A DNA stretch of 64,000 nt from Haematobacter massiliensis (GTDB taxonomy: Bacteria; Pseudomonadota; Alphaproteobacteria; Rhodobacterales; Rhodobacteraceae), in NCBI RefSeq assembly GCF_000740795.1, contig NZ_JGYG01000012.1:1-64000 (forward strand), read 5' to 3'. The position numbers were made by a program, and so were the translations under genes. This document shows positions 50,940-60,536 of this stretch, one piece after another; the stretch's first letter is position 1; the number at the start of each line of letters is the position of its first letter. The notes beneath the pieces are model-generated. The model saw nothing but the letters and a program-made list of their open reading frames with translations, did no database searches and was not told the origin of the DNA.

Positions 50940-51636
50940 CCTCGCCATCGCCGGCATGGCCTAGGTCGCGTGTCACGACAGGTTCGTATGGCTCCGCCGG
51001 TAAGCCGGCACGTGACGCCTCCGATCGGGGCTTGGGGGTTGACCGTTCGCTCCGTCTCACTACGCAGCCTCGCAGCCTCGCAGCCTCGCAGCCTCGCAGC
51101 CTCGCAGCCTCGCAGCCTCGCAGCCTCGCAGCCTCGCAGCCTCGCAGCCTCGCAGCCTCGCAGCCTCGCAGCCTCGCAGCCTCGCAGCCTCGCAGCCTCG
51201 CAGCCTCGCAGCCTCGCAGCCTCGCAGCCTCGCAGCCTCGCAGCCTCGCAGCCTCGCAGCCTCGCAGCCTCGCAGCCTCGCAGCCTCGCAGCCTCGCAGC
51301 CTCGCAGCCTCGCAGCCTCGCAGCCTCGCAGCCTCGCAGCCTCGCAGCCTCGCAGCCTCGCAGCCTCGCAGCCTCGCAGCCTCGCAGCCTCGCAGCCTCG
51401 CAGCCTCGCAGCCTCGCAGCCTCGCAGCCTCGCAGCCTCGCAGCCTCGCAGCCTCGCAGCCTCGCAGCCTCGCAGCCTCGCAGCCTCGCAGCCGATCGCG
51501 CGCGCAAATCGCAGCCGACTGCTTCGGGCGGCGCAAGGTGCGCCTGAGCAGATGCCGCCGCAGCCCCTCTGTTGCGATTTCGGGCGTTCCGGTGTAGCAG
51601 GCGTGCTTCCTCACCGTTCGCCCCGGAGTAGCTCTC
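50940..51636. other. irr-miaB intergenic region
   Basis: 697-bp gap made mostly of the octanucleotide array. Between the array and miaB (51494-51636) is ordinary sequence, presumably with the miaB promoter, including a distant inverted pair AAATCGCA (51504-51511) and TGCGATTT (51573-51580). No gene seen. Confidence 0.7.
51063..51493. repeat. Perfect octanucleotide tandem array, about 54 copies
   Basis: Unit CGCAGCCT repeats 53 times without a single change, then seven more bases, 431 bp in all, between irr and miaB. The unit has no stop in any frame on either strand, and since 8 is not a multiple of 3 every frame reads the same 8-residue cycle (RSLAASQP on +, RLRGCEAA on -), so long open frames here are artefacts. 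No spacers, so not a CRISPR. Confidence 0.98.
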
Positions 51637-52956
51637 ATGGCCACGCCCAAGAAGCTCTACATCAAGACCTACGGCTGCCAGATGAACGTCTATGACAGCG
51701 AACGCATGGCGGAGGCGCTGGGGGCGAAGGGCTATGTCACCACAGACGTGGCGGAGGAGGCGGACATGGTTCTGCTGAACACCTGCCATATCCGGGAGAA
51801 GGCGGCGGAGAAGGTCTATTCGGACCTCGGTCGTCTGAAACCGCTGAAACTCGCGAAGCCGGACCTGAAGATCGGTGTCGCGGGCTGCGTCGCGCAGGCG
51901 GAGGGCGAGGAGATCATGCGACGGATGCCGCTGGTCGATCTGGTGGTCGGCCCGCAGACCTATCACCGTCTGCCCGCCATGATGGAGAAGGTGGAGCAGG
52001 GCGCCCGCGCCGTCGACACCGAGTTTCCGGAGGAGGACAAGTTCGCGCATCTGCCGAAGCGGCCGCTTCCGAACCGGCCGCCCGCGGCGTTCCTGACCGT
52101 GCAGGAAGGCTGCGACAAGTTCTGTGCCTTCTGCGTCGTGCCCTATACCCGAGGTTCCGAAGTGTCCCGCCCCGCGGAGCGCATTCTGCGGGAGGCCCGC
52201 GATCTGGTGGAGCGCGGCGTGCGGGAGATCACGTTGCTTGGCCAGAACGTCAACGCCTATCACGGCGAGGGGGAGGGCGGCGACTGGTCGCTCGCCCGGC
52301 TCGTGCGCGCGCTGGCGGAGATCGACGGGCTAGAGCGCATCCGCTACACCACCTCCCACCCTAACGACATGTCCGACGACCTCATCGCCGCGCATGGCGA
52401 GGTGGCAAAGCTCATGCCCTATCTCCATCTGCCCGTGCAGTCGGGGTCCGACCGGATACTCAAGGCGATGAACCGGCGGCATACCGCGGAGAGCTATCTG
52501 CGCCTGATCGAGCGTATCCGCACCGCGCGCCCCGACATGATGATGTCGGGTGATTTCATCGTGGGCTTTCCCGGAGAGACGGAAGCCGATTTCGAGGCCA
52601 CGATGGAGCTTGTGCGGCAGGTGAACTACGGCATGGCATTCTCGTTCAAGTATTCCTCCCGTCCCGGTACGCCTGCCGCGGATCGTCCGCCCGTGGCCGC
52701 TGATGTTTCGGACGACCGGCTGCAGCGGCTGCAGGCCTTGCTGACGACGCAGCAGAGGGCGGCGCAGCAGGGCATGGTGGGCCGGGAGGTGAGCGTGCTG
52801 TTCGAGAAGAAGGGCCGCATGCCGGGCCAGATGGTGGGCAAGTCAGACTATCTTCACGCCGTTCATGCGGTGACGGATGCGGCCCCAGGCACGCTGGCGC
52901 GTGTGCGGATCGTGGAGGCCGGACCGAACTCCCTCGCCGGTGAGCTTGTCGCCTGA
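51637..52956 (+). CDS. miaB: tRNA-2-methylthio-N6-dimethylallyladenosine synthase
   Basis: Radical-SAM methylthiotransferase that adds the 2-methylthio group to N6-isopentenyl-A37 of tRNA. The 439-residue protein has the N-terminal [4Fe-4S] cysteines ([30 protein letters not shown]), the radical-SAM triad [30 protein letters not shown] and the C-terminal TRAM domain. First of a series continued by phoH, ybeY, corC and lnt, the usual alphaproteobacterial order. Confidence 0.98.
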   Translation: MATPKKLYIKTYGCQMNVYDSERMAEALGAKGYVTTDVAEEADMVLLNTCHIREKAAEKVYSDLGRLKPLKLAKPDLKIGVAGCVAQAEGEEIMRRMPLVDLVVGPQTYHRLPAMMEKVEQGARAVDTEFPEEDKFAHLPKRPLPNRPPAAFLTVQEGCDKFCAFCVVPYTRGSEVSRPAERILREARDLVERGVREITLLGQNVNAYHGEGEGGDWSLARLVRALAEIDGLERIRYTTSHPNDMSDDLIAAHGEVAKLMPYLHLPVQSGSDRILKAMNRRHTAESYLRLIERIRTARPDMMMSGDFIVGFPGETEADFEATMELVRQVNYGMAFSFKYSSRPGTPAADRPPVAADVSDDRLQRLQALLTTQQRAAQQGMVGREVSVLFEKKGRMPGQMVGKSDYLHAVHAVTDAAPGTLARVRIVEAGPNSLAGELVA

Positions 52957-53083
52957 TTGCGGTACCTGCGGGAACCATGCCGCAGTGCATGGCGTTTTTT
53001 CGCTGCGGGAGCCAAAGCGCGCTTGCGTGAAGCCGGGCGTCTTGGCACCATCCCCTTGCGACCCTTTGCCATAGGAGTCCTTA

Positions 53084-54091
53084 TTGGGCATCAGCGCGCT
53101 GACACCCCCGCCTCGCCCGGAAGACGTTTCGGAAACGCTTCTGGAATTTCCCGATAACAGGCTGCTCATCGACCTGTGTGGCGAGTTCGACAGGAACCTC
53201 GCGCGGATCGAGCAGAAGATCGGGGTGCATATCCTCCGACGGGGGAATCAGCTCGCAGTGATGGGAGGAGCAGGCGCGCGGGATGCCGCGGCAACTGCGC
53301 TCCGCGCCCTTTACGCGCGGCTGGAATCCGGCAAGCCGCTGGAACCCGGCGATGTGGATGCCGTGATTCGCATGGGAGATCAGACCTTCGCGCGGGGCGG
53401 CGACGCTCAGTTCGAGATGTTCCACGGCACGCCGATGGAAATCCGCACCCGCAAGAAACATGTGGAGCCGCGGACCGAAGCCCAGAAGGCCTATGTCGAG
53501 AACCTGTTCAAGAACGAACTTTGCTTCGGCATCGGCCCGGCGGGAACGGGGAAGACCTATCTGGCTGTTGCCGTCGGCGTCACCATGTTCATCGGGGGCC
53601 ATGTCGACAAGATCATCCTCTCCCGTCCCGCCGTCGAGGCGGGCGAGCGTCTGGGTTTCCTCCCCGGCGACATGAAGGAGAAGGTCGATCCCTACATGCA
53701 GCCGCTCTACGACGCGCTGAACGACTTCCTCCCCGCCAAACAGGTGCAGAAGATGCTGGAGGAGAAGCGGATCGAGATCGCGCCGCTGGCCTTCATGCGG
53801 GGACGGACGCTCGCCAACGCCTTCGTGGTGCTCGATGAGGCGCAGAACGCTACGACCATGCAGATGAAGATGTTCCTGACCCGTCTGGGCGAAGGCTCCC
53901 GCATGGTCATCACCGGAGACAGGACGCAGGTGGACCTTCCGCGCGGTACCGCCTCCGGTCTTTCGGATGCGGAGCGGATCCTTGCGGGGGTGAAGGGCGT
54001 GTCCTTCAACTACTTCACTGCGCAGGATGTGGTCCGCCATCCGCTTGTCGCCCGTATCATCGAGGCGTATGAGCGGTCCGAAGCGGGCTGA
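53084..54091 (+). CDS. phoH: PhoH family ATPase (YbeZ-like)
   Basis: 335-residue P-loop protein; YbeZ interacts with YbeY, and the pair acts in ribosome quality control and rRNA processing. Walker A GIGPAGTGKTYLAVA, the RPAVEAGERLGFLPGDMKEKV segment and Walker B VVLDEAQNATTMQMKMFLTR are intact. Start is a TTG at 53084 with AGGAG at six bases, chosen because no ATG or GTG gives the typical N-terminus. ybeY follows after 42 bp. Confidence 0.95.
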   Translation: MGISALTPPPRPEDVSETLLEFPDNRLLIDLCGEFDRNLARIEQKIGVHILRRGNQLAVMGGAGARDAAATALRALYARLESGKPLEPGDVDAVIRMGDQTFARGGDAQFEMFHGTPMEIRTRKKHVEPRTEAQKAYVENLFKNELCFGIGPAGTGKTYLAVAVGVTMFIGGHVDKIILSRPAVEAGERLGFLPGDMKEKVDPYMQPLYDALNDFLPAKQVQKMLEEKRIEIAPLAFMRGRTLANAFVVLDEAQNATTMQMKMFLTRLGEGSRMVITGDRTQVDLPRGTASGLSDAERILAGVKGVSFNYFTAQDVVRHPLVARIIEAYERSEAG

Positions 54092-54133
54092 TCCGTTCGG
54101 GCGGGCGGCGCCCTTCTGTCCGCGCGGGTGCGC

Positions 54134-54637
54134 ATGGCGCTTGTCGATACGATCATCGAGGATGATCGCTGGGAGGAAATAGACCTTCCGGCGATCGCCG
54201 AAATCGCGGCCGAAAGGGTACTTGCCCTGCTGGATATGGAGGGGGAGGGGTTCCTCGTCAGCGTTCTCGGCTGTGATGATGCGCGGATCGCGGTCCTGAA
54301 TGCCGATTTCCGCGGCAAACCGCAGCCTACCAATGTGCTCTCCTGGCCTTCCGAGGAGCGGGGCGCTGAGGAGGATGGCGGCACACCCGATCGGCCCACG
54401 CCCGGGGATGAGGATGACCCCGAGGAACTGGGCGATATCGCCATCGCCTGGGAAACCTGCGGTCGCGAAGCGTCGGAACAGGGCATCCCGCTCAAGGATC
54501 ACGTGACGCATCTGGTCATCCATGGTATTTTGCACCTGCTTGGATATGACCATGTGAGGGAGGCCGATGCCGCCCTGATGGAGGGACTTGAGGTCAGGAT
54601 ACTTGCCACGATGGGCATATCTGACCCATATGCTTGA
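54134..54637 (+). CDS. ybeY: rRNA maturation endoribonuclease YbeY
   Basis: Zinc-dependent single-strand endoribonuclease needed for 16S rRNA 3'-end maturation and stress survival. The 167-residue protein has the metal motif HLVIHGILHLLGYDH (three zinc-binding His), preceded by the family pattern LNADFRGKPQPTNVLSWP and ELGDIAIAWE. An acidic insert (SEERGAEEDGGTPDRPTP) lengthens the loop. ATG 54134 preferred; a GTG two codons earlier is possible. Neighbour phoH supports the call. Confidence 0.97.
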   Translation: MALVDTIIEDDRWEEIDLPAIAEIAAERVLALLDMEGEGFLVSVLGCDDARIAVLNADFRGKPQPTNVLSWPSEERGAEEDGGTPDRPTPGDEDDPEELGDIAIAWETCGREASEQGIPLKDHVTHLVIHGILHLLGYDHVREADAALMEGLEVRILATMGISDPYA

Positions 54638-54674
54638 TCGGGGGGCACAGGCCCTCGCAATCTGGAAAGGAACA

Positions 54675-55556
54675 ATGGGCGATTCCGTCGATGGGTCTTC
54701 TAGCGCGGCGCACCGCGCGCAGGACTCCGAAGAGAATTCACAGCGCGGCTTTTTTGGCCGCATCCTGAATGCTCTTTCAAACGATGCCGAAGACACGGCG
54801 CGCAACTCTGCAGGGGCAGGGGTGGCGCGATCGGGCTTCGGCGGACTCAGCAAACTCAGGACCATGCGCCTGTCCGATGTGATGGTGCCTGCGGCAGAGA
54901 TCGTCGCAGTCGATGTCGACATCGACAAGGACGCTCTGGTCGAGGTATTCCGGGAACATGGCTTTTCTCGCGTGCCGGTTTACGAACAGACGCTGGACAG
55001 GCCATTGGGCCTTCTGCTGCTGAAGGATCTGGCGCTCCGCTACGGGTTCAACGGTCAGACCGGGCCATTCGACCTGCGGCCGCTTCTCCGCCCGCTGATC
55101 TACGCGCCGCCTTCCATGCCGCTTTCCGTCCTCTTGCAGAAGATGCAGGCGGAGCGGACGCATCTTGCGCTGGTGATAGACGAATACGGCGGCGTGGACG
55201 GGCTGGTCACTTTCGAGGATCTGCTGGAAGAAGTCGTCGGCGAAATCGACGATGAGCACGACATCGTCGAGGGCCGGCTGTGGTTGCAGGAGCGTCCCGG
55301 CGTCTGGATCGTTGAGGCCCGCGCCCCTCTGGAGGCGTTCGAGGAAGCGATCGGCATGCAGCTCGCCGATACGGAGGATGAGGAAATCGACACGGTCGGT
55401 GGCCTCGTCTTCATGCTCTCCGGCCGTGTTCCCGCTGAAGGCGAGGAGATCGAGCATGAAAGCGGCGCGGTGTTCGAGGTGATCGACGCCGAACCCCGCC
55501 GGCTCAAGCGGCTTCGCCTGCGTCTGCCCGCCGCGGCGGCGGCTGCGGCAGGATAG
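54675..55556 (+). CDS. corC: CorC/HlyC-family CBS domain protein
   Basis: 293-residue protein with two CBS domains (MRLSDVMVPAAEIVAVDVD, then MPLSVLLQKMQAERTHLALV with VIDEYGGVDGLVTFEDLLEE) and a C-terminal CorC_HlyC transporter-associated domain (VGGLVFMLSGRVPAEGEEIE). Usually linked to magnesium/cobalt efflux; it lacks the membrane domain of the longer family members. ATG 54675 with AAAGGAAC site. The gene sits just upstream of lnt, the common arrangement; a role in lipoprotein maturation is not established. Confidence 0.93.
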   Translation: MGDSVDGSSSAAHRAQDSEENSQRGFFGRILNALSNDAEDTARNSAGAGVARSGFGGLSKLRTMRLSDVMVPAAEIVAVDVDIDKDALVEVFREHGFSRVPVYEQTLDRPLGLLLLKDLALRYGFNGQTGPFDLRPLLRPLIYAPPSMPLSVLLQKMQAERTHLALVIDEYGGVDGLVTFEDLLEEVVGEIDDEHDIVEGRLWLQERPGVWIVEARAPLEAFEEAIGMQLADTEDEEIDTVGGLVFMLSGRVPAEGEEIEHESGAVFEVIDAEPRRLKRLRLRLPAAAAAAAG

Positions 55557-55557
55557 C

Positions 55558-57087
55558 ATGACCGAAGGCCGGACGGCGCTGGCTGGTCATCCGGCCAGCG
55601 GGATCACGCTTCGGCATACCCTGCGCAGGGCGCTTCCCTCATTGCTGGCCGGTGCCCTGATGGCTTTGGGTCAGGCGCCTCTCGGGTTGTGGTGGCTGGC
55701 TTTGCCCGCGCTTTGCTGGCTGATGGCGCAGATCTCGGCGGGCGAAAGCCTGCGCGTGGCCGTGTGGCGGGGCTGGTTTGGCGGGGCGGGCTATTTCGCC
55801 GCGGCGCTTTTCTGGATCGTCGAACCCTTCATGGTGGATGCGGCGCGGCAGGGTTGGATGGCCCCGTTCGCGCTGGTTTTCATGGCGGCTGGCATGGCTC
55901 TCTTCTGGGGCCTGGGGGCGGGGGTTGGCTGGCGGCTGGGCCGGGGCTGGACGCGGCCGGTCGCGCTGGCGCTGAGCTTTGCTGCCGTCGAACTGATGCG
56001 CGGCTATGTGCTGACCGGCTTCCCCTGGGCGCTGATCGGGCACATCTGGATCGACACGCCGGTGGTGCAGGCGGCGGCCTATGTCGGGCCGGTGGGCCTT
56101 ACGCTCGTGACGACCCTTCTCGCTGCGCTGCCGCTTGTGCTGCGCCTGCCTGGCGCGGTGGCGGCGGCGGGCCTGATCGGACTGTTGTGGGCGGGTGGTC
56201 TCGCGCGTCTGGCAGAGCCGATCCCGCCGCGGGAGACGCCGATCCGCGTGCGCCTCGTTCAGCCCAACATTCCCCAGCATCTGAAATGGGATCCGGCGCT
56301 CATCGGGCCGCAGTTCCGCCAGCAGCTCGACCAGACGGCCCTGCCCGCCGATCCTTCGCCCGACCTGACGATCTGGCCGGAGACGGCGCTGGTCTGGCTG
56401 CTGGAGGATGCCGCCGAACCCCTCGCGATGATTGCGGAGGCCGCCGGTGGCCGTCCTGTCGCACTCGGCGTGCAGCGGGGGGAGGGCGGGCGCTACTACA
56501 ATTCCCTCGCCGTGCTGGATCGAACGGGGCAGGCCACCGGGCTTTACGACAAGCACCACCTCGTCCCGTTCGGCGAGTATATCCCTTTCGGCGACATTGC
56601 GGCGCGGTTCGGGATCCACGGTCTCGCCGCGCGGGAGGGGGACGGATATACGTCCGGCCCGGGGCCGGCCATCCTCGACCTTGGCCCGCTGGGCAAGGTG
56701 CTGCCGCTCATCTGCTACGAGGCGGTGTTCCCGCAGGACCTCCGCGGCGCGCCCGAACGCGCTGACTGGATCCTGCAGGTCACGAACGACGCATGGTTCG
56801 GCAATCTCTCCGGCCCCTATCAGCATCTGGCACAGGCGCGGCTCCGCGCGGTGGAGCAGGGGCTGCCGCTGATCCGTGCCGCGAACACCGGCGTGTCGGC
56901 CATTATCGACGCAAGGGGGGCGATCGTCTCCGCCCTGCCGCTGAATGTGGAGGGTACGCTGGACGGCAGCGTTCCCGCGGCCCTGCCGCCTACACCCTAT
57001 GCGCGTATGGGCGATCTGCCCGTGGCGAGCCTCATTCTGTTTGCTGGAGCAGTCCTCCTTCTGTTGCGGCGCAGAGAAAGCGATTGA
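55558..57087 (+). CDS. lnt: Apolipoprotein N-acyltransferase
   Basis: Last step of lipoprotein maturation, acylating the N-terminal Cys of apolipoproteins at the inner membrane. The 509-residue protein has an N-terminal block of membrane segments and a periplasmic nitrilase domain with the catalytic triad Glu275 (IWPETALVW), Lys332 (YDKHHLVPFGEY) and Cys386 (ICYEAVFP), ending in a final membrane helix. Start one base after the corC stop. Works after Lgt (26826) and signal peptidase II. Confidence 0.97.
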   Translation: MTEGRTALAGHPASGITLRHTLRRALPSLLAGALMALGQAPLGLWWLALPALCWLMAQISAGESLRVAVWRGWFGGAGYFAAALFWIVEPFMVDAARQGWMAPFALVFMAAGMALFWGLGAGVGWRLGRGWTRPVALALSFAAVELMRGYVLTGFPWALIGHIWIDTPVVQAAAYVGPVGLTLVTTLLAALPLVLRLPGAVAAAGLIGLLWAGGLARLAEPIPPRETPIRVRLVQPNIPQHLKWDPALIGPQFRQQLDQTALPADPSPDLTIWPETALVWLLEDAAEPLAMIAEAAGGRPVALGVQRGEGGRYYNSLAVLDRTGQATGLYDKHHLVPFGEYIPFGDIAARFGIHGLAAREGDGYTSGPGPAILDLGPLGKVLPLICYEAVFPQDLRGAPERADWILQVTNDAWFGNLSGPYQHLAQARLRAVEQGLPLIRAANTGVSAIIDARGAIVSALPLNVEGTLDGSVPAALPPTPYARMGDLPVASLILFAGAVLLLLRRRESD

Positions 57088-57123
57088 ACTCCGCCGCTGC
57101 CGCCGCTACGGCTTGGCATCGCA

Positions 57124-57170
57124 CCCGTCACAACGGCTTCCTGGCGTGACGGGGATGTCTTAATGGAGCG
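57124..57170 (+). promoter_or_regulatory. SAM/SAH-type riboswitch in the metK leader
   Basis: P1 hairpin CCCGTCAC (57124-57131) pairs with GTGACGGG (57146-57153), with the loop AACGGCTTCCTGGC between. Loop bases GCTTCC can pair with GGAGC (57165-57169) across one bulge, forming the pseudoknot that buries the metK ribosome site GGAG. The core CACAACGGCTTCCTGGCGTG is, from memory, the same as that of the published SAM/SAH riboswitch. SAM or SAH binding would lower translation of metK, a feedback loop. Confidence 0.92.
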
Positions 57171-57177
57171 CTTCCCG

Positions 57178-58344
57178 ATGTCCCGACAGAACTACGTATT
57201 TACTTCCGAATCCGTTTCGGAGGGTCACCCCGACAAGGTCTGCGACCGGATCTCCGATGCGGTCCTTGATGCCTTTCTCACCGAAGAGCCGAATGCCCGT
57301 GTCGCCTGTGAGACCTTTGCCACGACGAACTGCGTCGTGGTCGGCGGCGAGGTGGGCCTGTCCGACAAGGACAAGCTCCACAGCTACATGGAGAAAATCG
57401 AGGACATCGCGCGCGCTTGCGTGAAGGACATCGGCTACGAGCAGGACAAGTTCCACTGGGCGACGTTCAAGCTGAACAACTATCTGCATGAGCAATCTGC
57501 CCATATCTCCCAAGGTGTCGACCGGGATGGGGCGGGCGATCAGGGCATCATGTTCGGCTATGCGGTGGACGAAACGCCGGAGCTGATGCCCGCGCCGATC
57601 CTCTACTCCCATGCCATCCTGCGTCGCCTGGCAGAAGCGCGCAAATCCGGAGAAGCGCCGAGCCTTCGCCCGGATGCCAAAAGCCAGCTTTCCCTGCGCT
57701 ATGAGGACGGCAAGCCCGTGGAGGTGACGCAGCTTGTCCTCTCCACCCAGCACGCGAGCGAGGATCAGACCTCCGACGACATCCGCGCCATCGTGGAGCC
57801 GTATATCCGCGATGTGCTCCCGGATGGCTGGCTGACCGAGAAGACCGAATGGTGGGTCAACCCGACCGGCACCTTCGTCATCGGCGGCCCGGATGGCGAC
57901 GCCGGTCTGACGGGGCGGAAGATCATCGTGGATACCTATGGCGGCGCCGCGCCGCATGGCGGCGGTGCCTTCTCCGGCAAGGATCCGACCAAGGTGGACC
58001 GTTCTGCCGCCTATGCCGCCCGCTATCTGGCGAAGAACGTGGTCGCCTCCGGGCTTGCGCAGCGTTGCACGCTTCAGCTCTCCTATGCCATCGGCGTGGC
58101 GAGGCCGCTCTCCATCTACGTCGATACCCATGGCACCGGTGTGGCGGATGAGGTGGAGATCGAACGTGCCGTCGCGCAGGTCATGGACCTCACGCCGCGC
58201 GGCATCCGTGATCATCTGGAGCTCAACCGTCCGGTTTATGCCCGGACCGCGGCCTACGGCCACTTCGGCCGTCAGCCCGACAATGACGGTGGTTTCAGCT
58301 GGGAGCGGACCGATCTGGTGGAGGCGCTGAAGCGCGCTGTCTGA
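57178..58344 (+). CDS. metK: S-adenosylmethionine synthase
   Basis: Makes SAM from methionine and ATP. The 388-residue protein shows [62 protein letters not shown] and [19 protein letters not shown], all metK signatures. Start is set at ATG 57178, nine bases after the GGAG held in the riboswitch pseudoknot; the in-frame ATG at 57163 lies inside that pseudoknot and would be masked. A terminator follows at 58383-58412. Confidence 0.98.
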   Translation: MSRQNYVFTSESVSEGHPDKVCDRISDAVLDAFLTEEPNARVACETFATTNCVVVGGEVGLSDKDKLHSYMEKIEDIARACVKDIGYEQDKFHWATFKLNNYLHEQSAHISQGVDRDGAGDQGIMFGYAVDETPELMPAPILYSHAILRRLAEARKSGEAPSLRPDAKSQLSLRYEDGKPVEVTQLVLSTQHASEDQTSDDIRAIVEPYIRDVLPDGWLTEKTEWWVNPTGTFVIGGPDGDAGLTGRKIIVDTYGGAAPHGGGAFSGKDPTKVDRSAAYAARYLAKNVVASGLAQRCTLQLSYAIGVARPLSIYVDTHGTGVADEVEIERAVAQVMDLTPRGIRDHLELNRPVYARTAAYGHFGRQPDNDGGFSWERTDLVEALKRAV

Positions 58345-58382
58345 CCCCCTTTTGCTTGACGCGCGGGTTCTGCCGCGCGAAG

Positions 58383-58412
58383 AGGCCCCGGTATCAGCGA
58401 CCGGGGCCTTTT
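58383..58412 (+). terminator. Intrinsic terminator after metK, abutting trmB start
   Basis: Perfect 10-bp stem AGGCCCCGGT/ACCGGGGCCT, loop ATCAGCG, followed by TTTT. It ends one base before the trmB start codon. Confidence 0.85.
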
Positions 58413-58413
58413 C

Positions 58414-59139
58414 ATGACTGACGACCAGAGCGATGCCGCTGCGGGTGCCGACCGTCCCTGGCGCAATTTCTATGGCCGTCGCCACGGCAAGACGCTGCGG
58501 CCTAGCCAGAAGGGTTATCTGAGCGAGGATCTCGGCCAGTTGCGCCTTCCCGGCATTACCCATGAGGAGAACCCGGAGCGCGCCGAGCTGGACCTGACAC
58601 AGCTTTTCGGGGACCGGCCGGTATGGCTCGAGATCGGCTTCGGCGGCGGCGAGCATCTGGTGCATCAGGCCGCGCAGAACCCGGAAGTGGGCCTGATCGG
58701 TTGCGAGCCATTCATCAACGGCGTGGCGATGCTGCTCGGCAAGGTGCGGGAGGCGGATGTCAGCAACCTCCGCCTGCATCCGGGCGATGTGCGCGACCTC
58801 TTTGACGTGCTGCCCGATCACGCCATCGCGCGGGCGTTCCTGCTCTATCCCGACCCCTGGCCGAAGAAACGTCACCACCGGCGCCGCTTCGTGACGCCTG
58901 AGTTCCTCGCGCCGCTCCACAGGGTGTTGCGGCCAGGGGCCATCCTGCGCGTCGCGACCGACATTCCCGACTATGTGCGCCAGACGCTTGGGGAAGTGCC
59001 GAAGGCAGGCTTCGAATGGCTGGCCGAAGGGCCGTCCGACTGGCGGGAGCCCTGGTCCGACTGGCATTCCACCCGCTACGAGCAGAAGGCGCTCCGCGAG
59101 GGGCGGGTGCCGCATTACCTCACCTTCCGCCGCCTGTAG
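58414..59139 (+). CDS. trmB: tRNA (guanine-N7-)-methyltransferase
   Basis: Adds the N7-methyl group to G46 of tRNA using SAM. The 241-residue protein has the opening RNFYGRRHGKTLRPSQ, the SAM motif VWLEIGFGGGEHLVHQA, CEPFINGVAMLL, LLYPDPWPKKRHHRRRF and the late TRYEQKALREG. The only possible ATG (58414) comes one base after the T-run of an intrinsic terminator, with no ribosome site, so translation probably depends on read-through, on a very short leader or on leaderless initiation. Follows metK, whose product SAM is its cofactor. Confidence 0.96.
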   Translation: MTDDQSDAAAGADRPWRNFYGRRHGKTLRPSQKGYLSEDLGQLRLPGITHEENPERAELDLTQLFGDRPVWLEIGFGGGEHLVHQAAQNPEVGLIGCEPFINGVAMLLGKVREADVSNLRLHPGDVRDLFDVLPDHAIARAFLLYPDPWPKKRHHRRRFVTPEFLAPLHRVLRPGAILRVATDIPDYVRQTLGEVPKAGFEWLAEGPSDWREPWSDWHSTRYEQKALREGRVPHYLTFRRL

Positions 59140-59202
59140 CGGCCCAGATAGACCGGCGCGGACAGTTCGGCTATGACGCGGCAAGACCACGGAGGATCCC
59201 CC

Positions 59203-60534
59203 ATGACTGCCGAAGCCTCGCCCGTTCCGCTTGTCGTCCGCGCTTCCGCCCCTCTCAGGGGCAAGGCGACGGTGCCGGGGGACAAGTCCATCTCGCACCG
59301 GGCGCTGATCTTCGGCGCGCTTTCCGTGGGTGAGACGCGGATCAGCGGCCTTCTGGAGGGCGAGGACGTCATCGACACCGCAAAGGCGATGCGGGCCTTC
59401 GGGGCGGAGGTGACCCGGCACAGCGAAGGTGCATGGAGCGTGCATGGCGTGGGCGTCGGCGGCTTCGCCGAGCCGGAGAACGTCATCGACTGCGGCAACT
59501 CGGGAACAGGGGTGCGGCTCATCATGGGCGCGATGGCGACTTCGCCCATCGTCGCGACCTTCACCGGGGATGCCAGTCTGCGCCGGCGTCCCATGGCGCG
59601 GGTGACGGATCCTCTGTCGCTGTTCGGCACGGTGGCCTACGGCCGCGCGGGCGGACGCCTGCCGATGACCGTGCTTGGTGCGCGTGACCCGGTGCCGGTG
59701 CGCTATGCATTGCCGGTCCCGTCGGCGCAGGTGAAATCCGCCGTGCTGCTTGCCGGGCTGAACGCGCCCGGTGACACCGTGGTGATCGAGCGGGAGCCGA
59801 CGCGCGACCATACCGAACGGATGCTTCGCGGCTTCGGCGCCTCCCTCCGCGTGGAAGAGACGGCGGAGGGGCGGGCGATCATCCTCACCGGTCAGCCGGA
59901 GTTGCGCCCCCAGACGGTCGCCGTGCCGCGCGATCCGTCCTCCGCCGCGTTTCCCGTCGCTGCCGCGCTCATCGTGGAGGGCTCCGATATCCGTGTGCCC
60001 GGCGTCAGCCGCAACCCGACGCGCGACGGGTTCTACCTGACGCTGGTCGAGATGGGGGCCGACATCGCCTTCGAGAACGAGCGCGAGGAGGGCGGGGAGC
60101 CGGTCGCCGATCTGCATGTCCGCTTCTCCGCGCTGAAGGGCGTGGAGGTGCCGGAGGACCGTGCAGCCTCCATGATCGACGAGTTTCCCGTGCTGTCCGC
60201 CATCGCGGCCTTTGCGGAAGGCAGCACCGTCATGCGCGGCGTGCGTGAACTGCGGGTGAAGGAAAGCGACCGGATCGACGCCATGGCGCGCGGGCTAGAG
60301 TCCTGCGGCGTCACGGTGGAGGAGGGAGAGGACATCTTCATCGTTCATGGCCGGGGCACGGATGGTGTGCCGGGGGGCGCTACCATCCGCACTCACCTCG
60401 ACCACCGCATCGCGATGAGCTTCTACGTGCTGGGCCTTGCCGCGCAACAGCCGGTGACCATCGACGATGCCCGGCCGATCGCGACCTCCTTCCCCGATTT
60501 CCTGCCACTCATGCAGAAGCTCGCGGAGGGTTGA
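59203..60534 (+). CDS. aroA: 3-phosphoshikimate 1-carboxyvinyltransferase (EPSP synthase)
   Basis: Joins PEP to shikimate-3-phosphate in the shikimate pathway; target of glyphosate. The 443-residue enzyme has [13 protein letters not shown], the [13 protein letters not shown] loop, [35 protein letters not shown] and [14 protein letters not shown]. Overall it resembles class II enzymes (CP4-like), but at the position where CP4 carries the resistance Ala the motif here has Gly (GNSGTG), so tolerance is not predicted. ATG 59203 with GGAGGA upstream. allA starts two bases after the stop. Confidence 0.97.
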   Translation: MTAEASPVPLVVRASAPLRGKATVPGDKSISHRALIFGALSVGETRISGLLEGEDVIDTAKAMRAFGAEVTRHSEGAWSVHGVGVGGFAEPENVIDCGNSGTGVRLIMGAMATSPIVATFTGDASLRRRPMARVTDPLSLFGTVAYGRAGGRLPMTVLGARDPVPVRYALPVPSAQVKSAVLLAGLNAPGDTVVIEREPTRDHTERMLRGFGASLRVEETAEGRAIILTGQPELRPQTVAVPRDPSSAAFPVAAALIVEGSDIRVPGVSRNPTRDGFYLTLVEMGADIAFENEREEGGEPVADLHVRFSALKGVEVPEDRAASMIDEFPVLSAIAAFAEGSTVMRGVRELRVKESDRIDAMARGLESCGVTVEEGEDIFIVHGRGTDGVPGGATIRTHLDHRIAMSFYVLGLAAQQPVTIDDARPIATSFPDFLPLMQKLAEG

Positions 60535-60536
60535 GG

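Noticed and set aside
51063-51493. CRISPR array
   Set aside because: Head-to-tail identical octamers without spacers, and no cas genes in the window.
50970-52263. Long open frames on both strands across the octanucleotide array, coding repeats such as RSLAASQP or LRGCEAAR
   Set aside because: A stop-free 8-bp unit opens every frame; the frames have no ribosome site and no coding signature outside the array.
57163-57177. metK start at the earlier in-frame ATG (57163)
   Set aside because: That ATG forms part of the riboswitch pseudoknot strand; the ATG at 57178 has the correctly spaced GGAG.
57160-60117. 985-codon open frame on the minus strand
   Set aside because: It lies antisense to metK, trmB and aroA, all clear; its product is Arg/His-rich low-complexity sequence typical of the antisense of high-GC genes. 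The same applies to the minus frame 36607-38967 and the plus frame 46886-49771.
59203-60534. Naturally glyphosate-tolerant EPSP synthase
   Set aside because: The loop reads CGNSGTGVR with Gly where the tolerant CP4 enzyme has Ala, so no support for tolerance.
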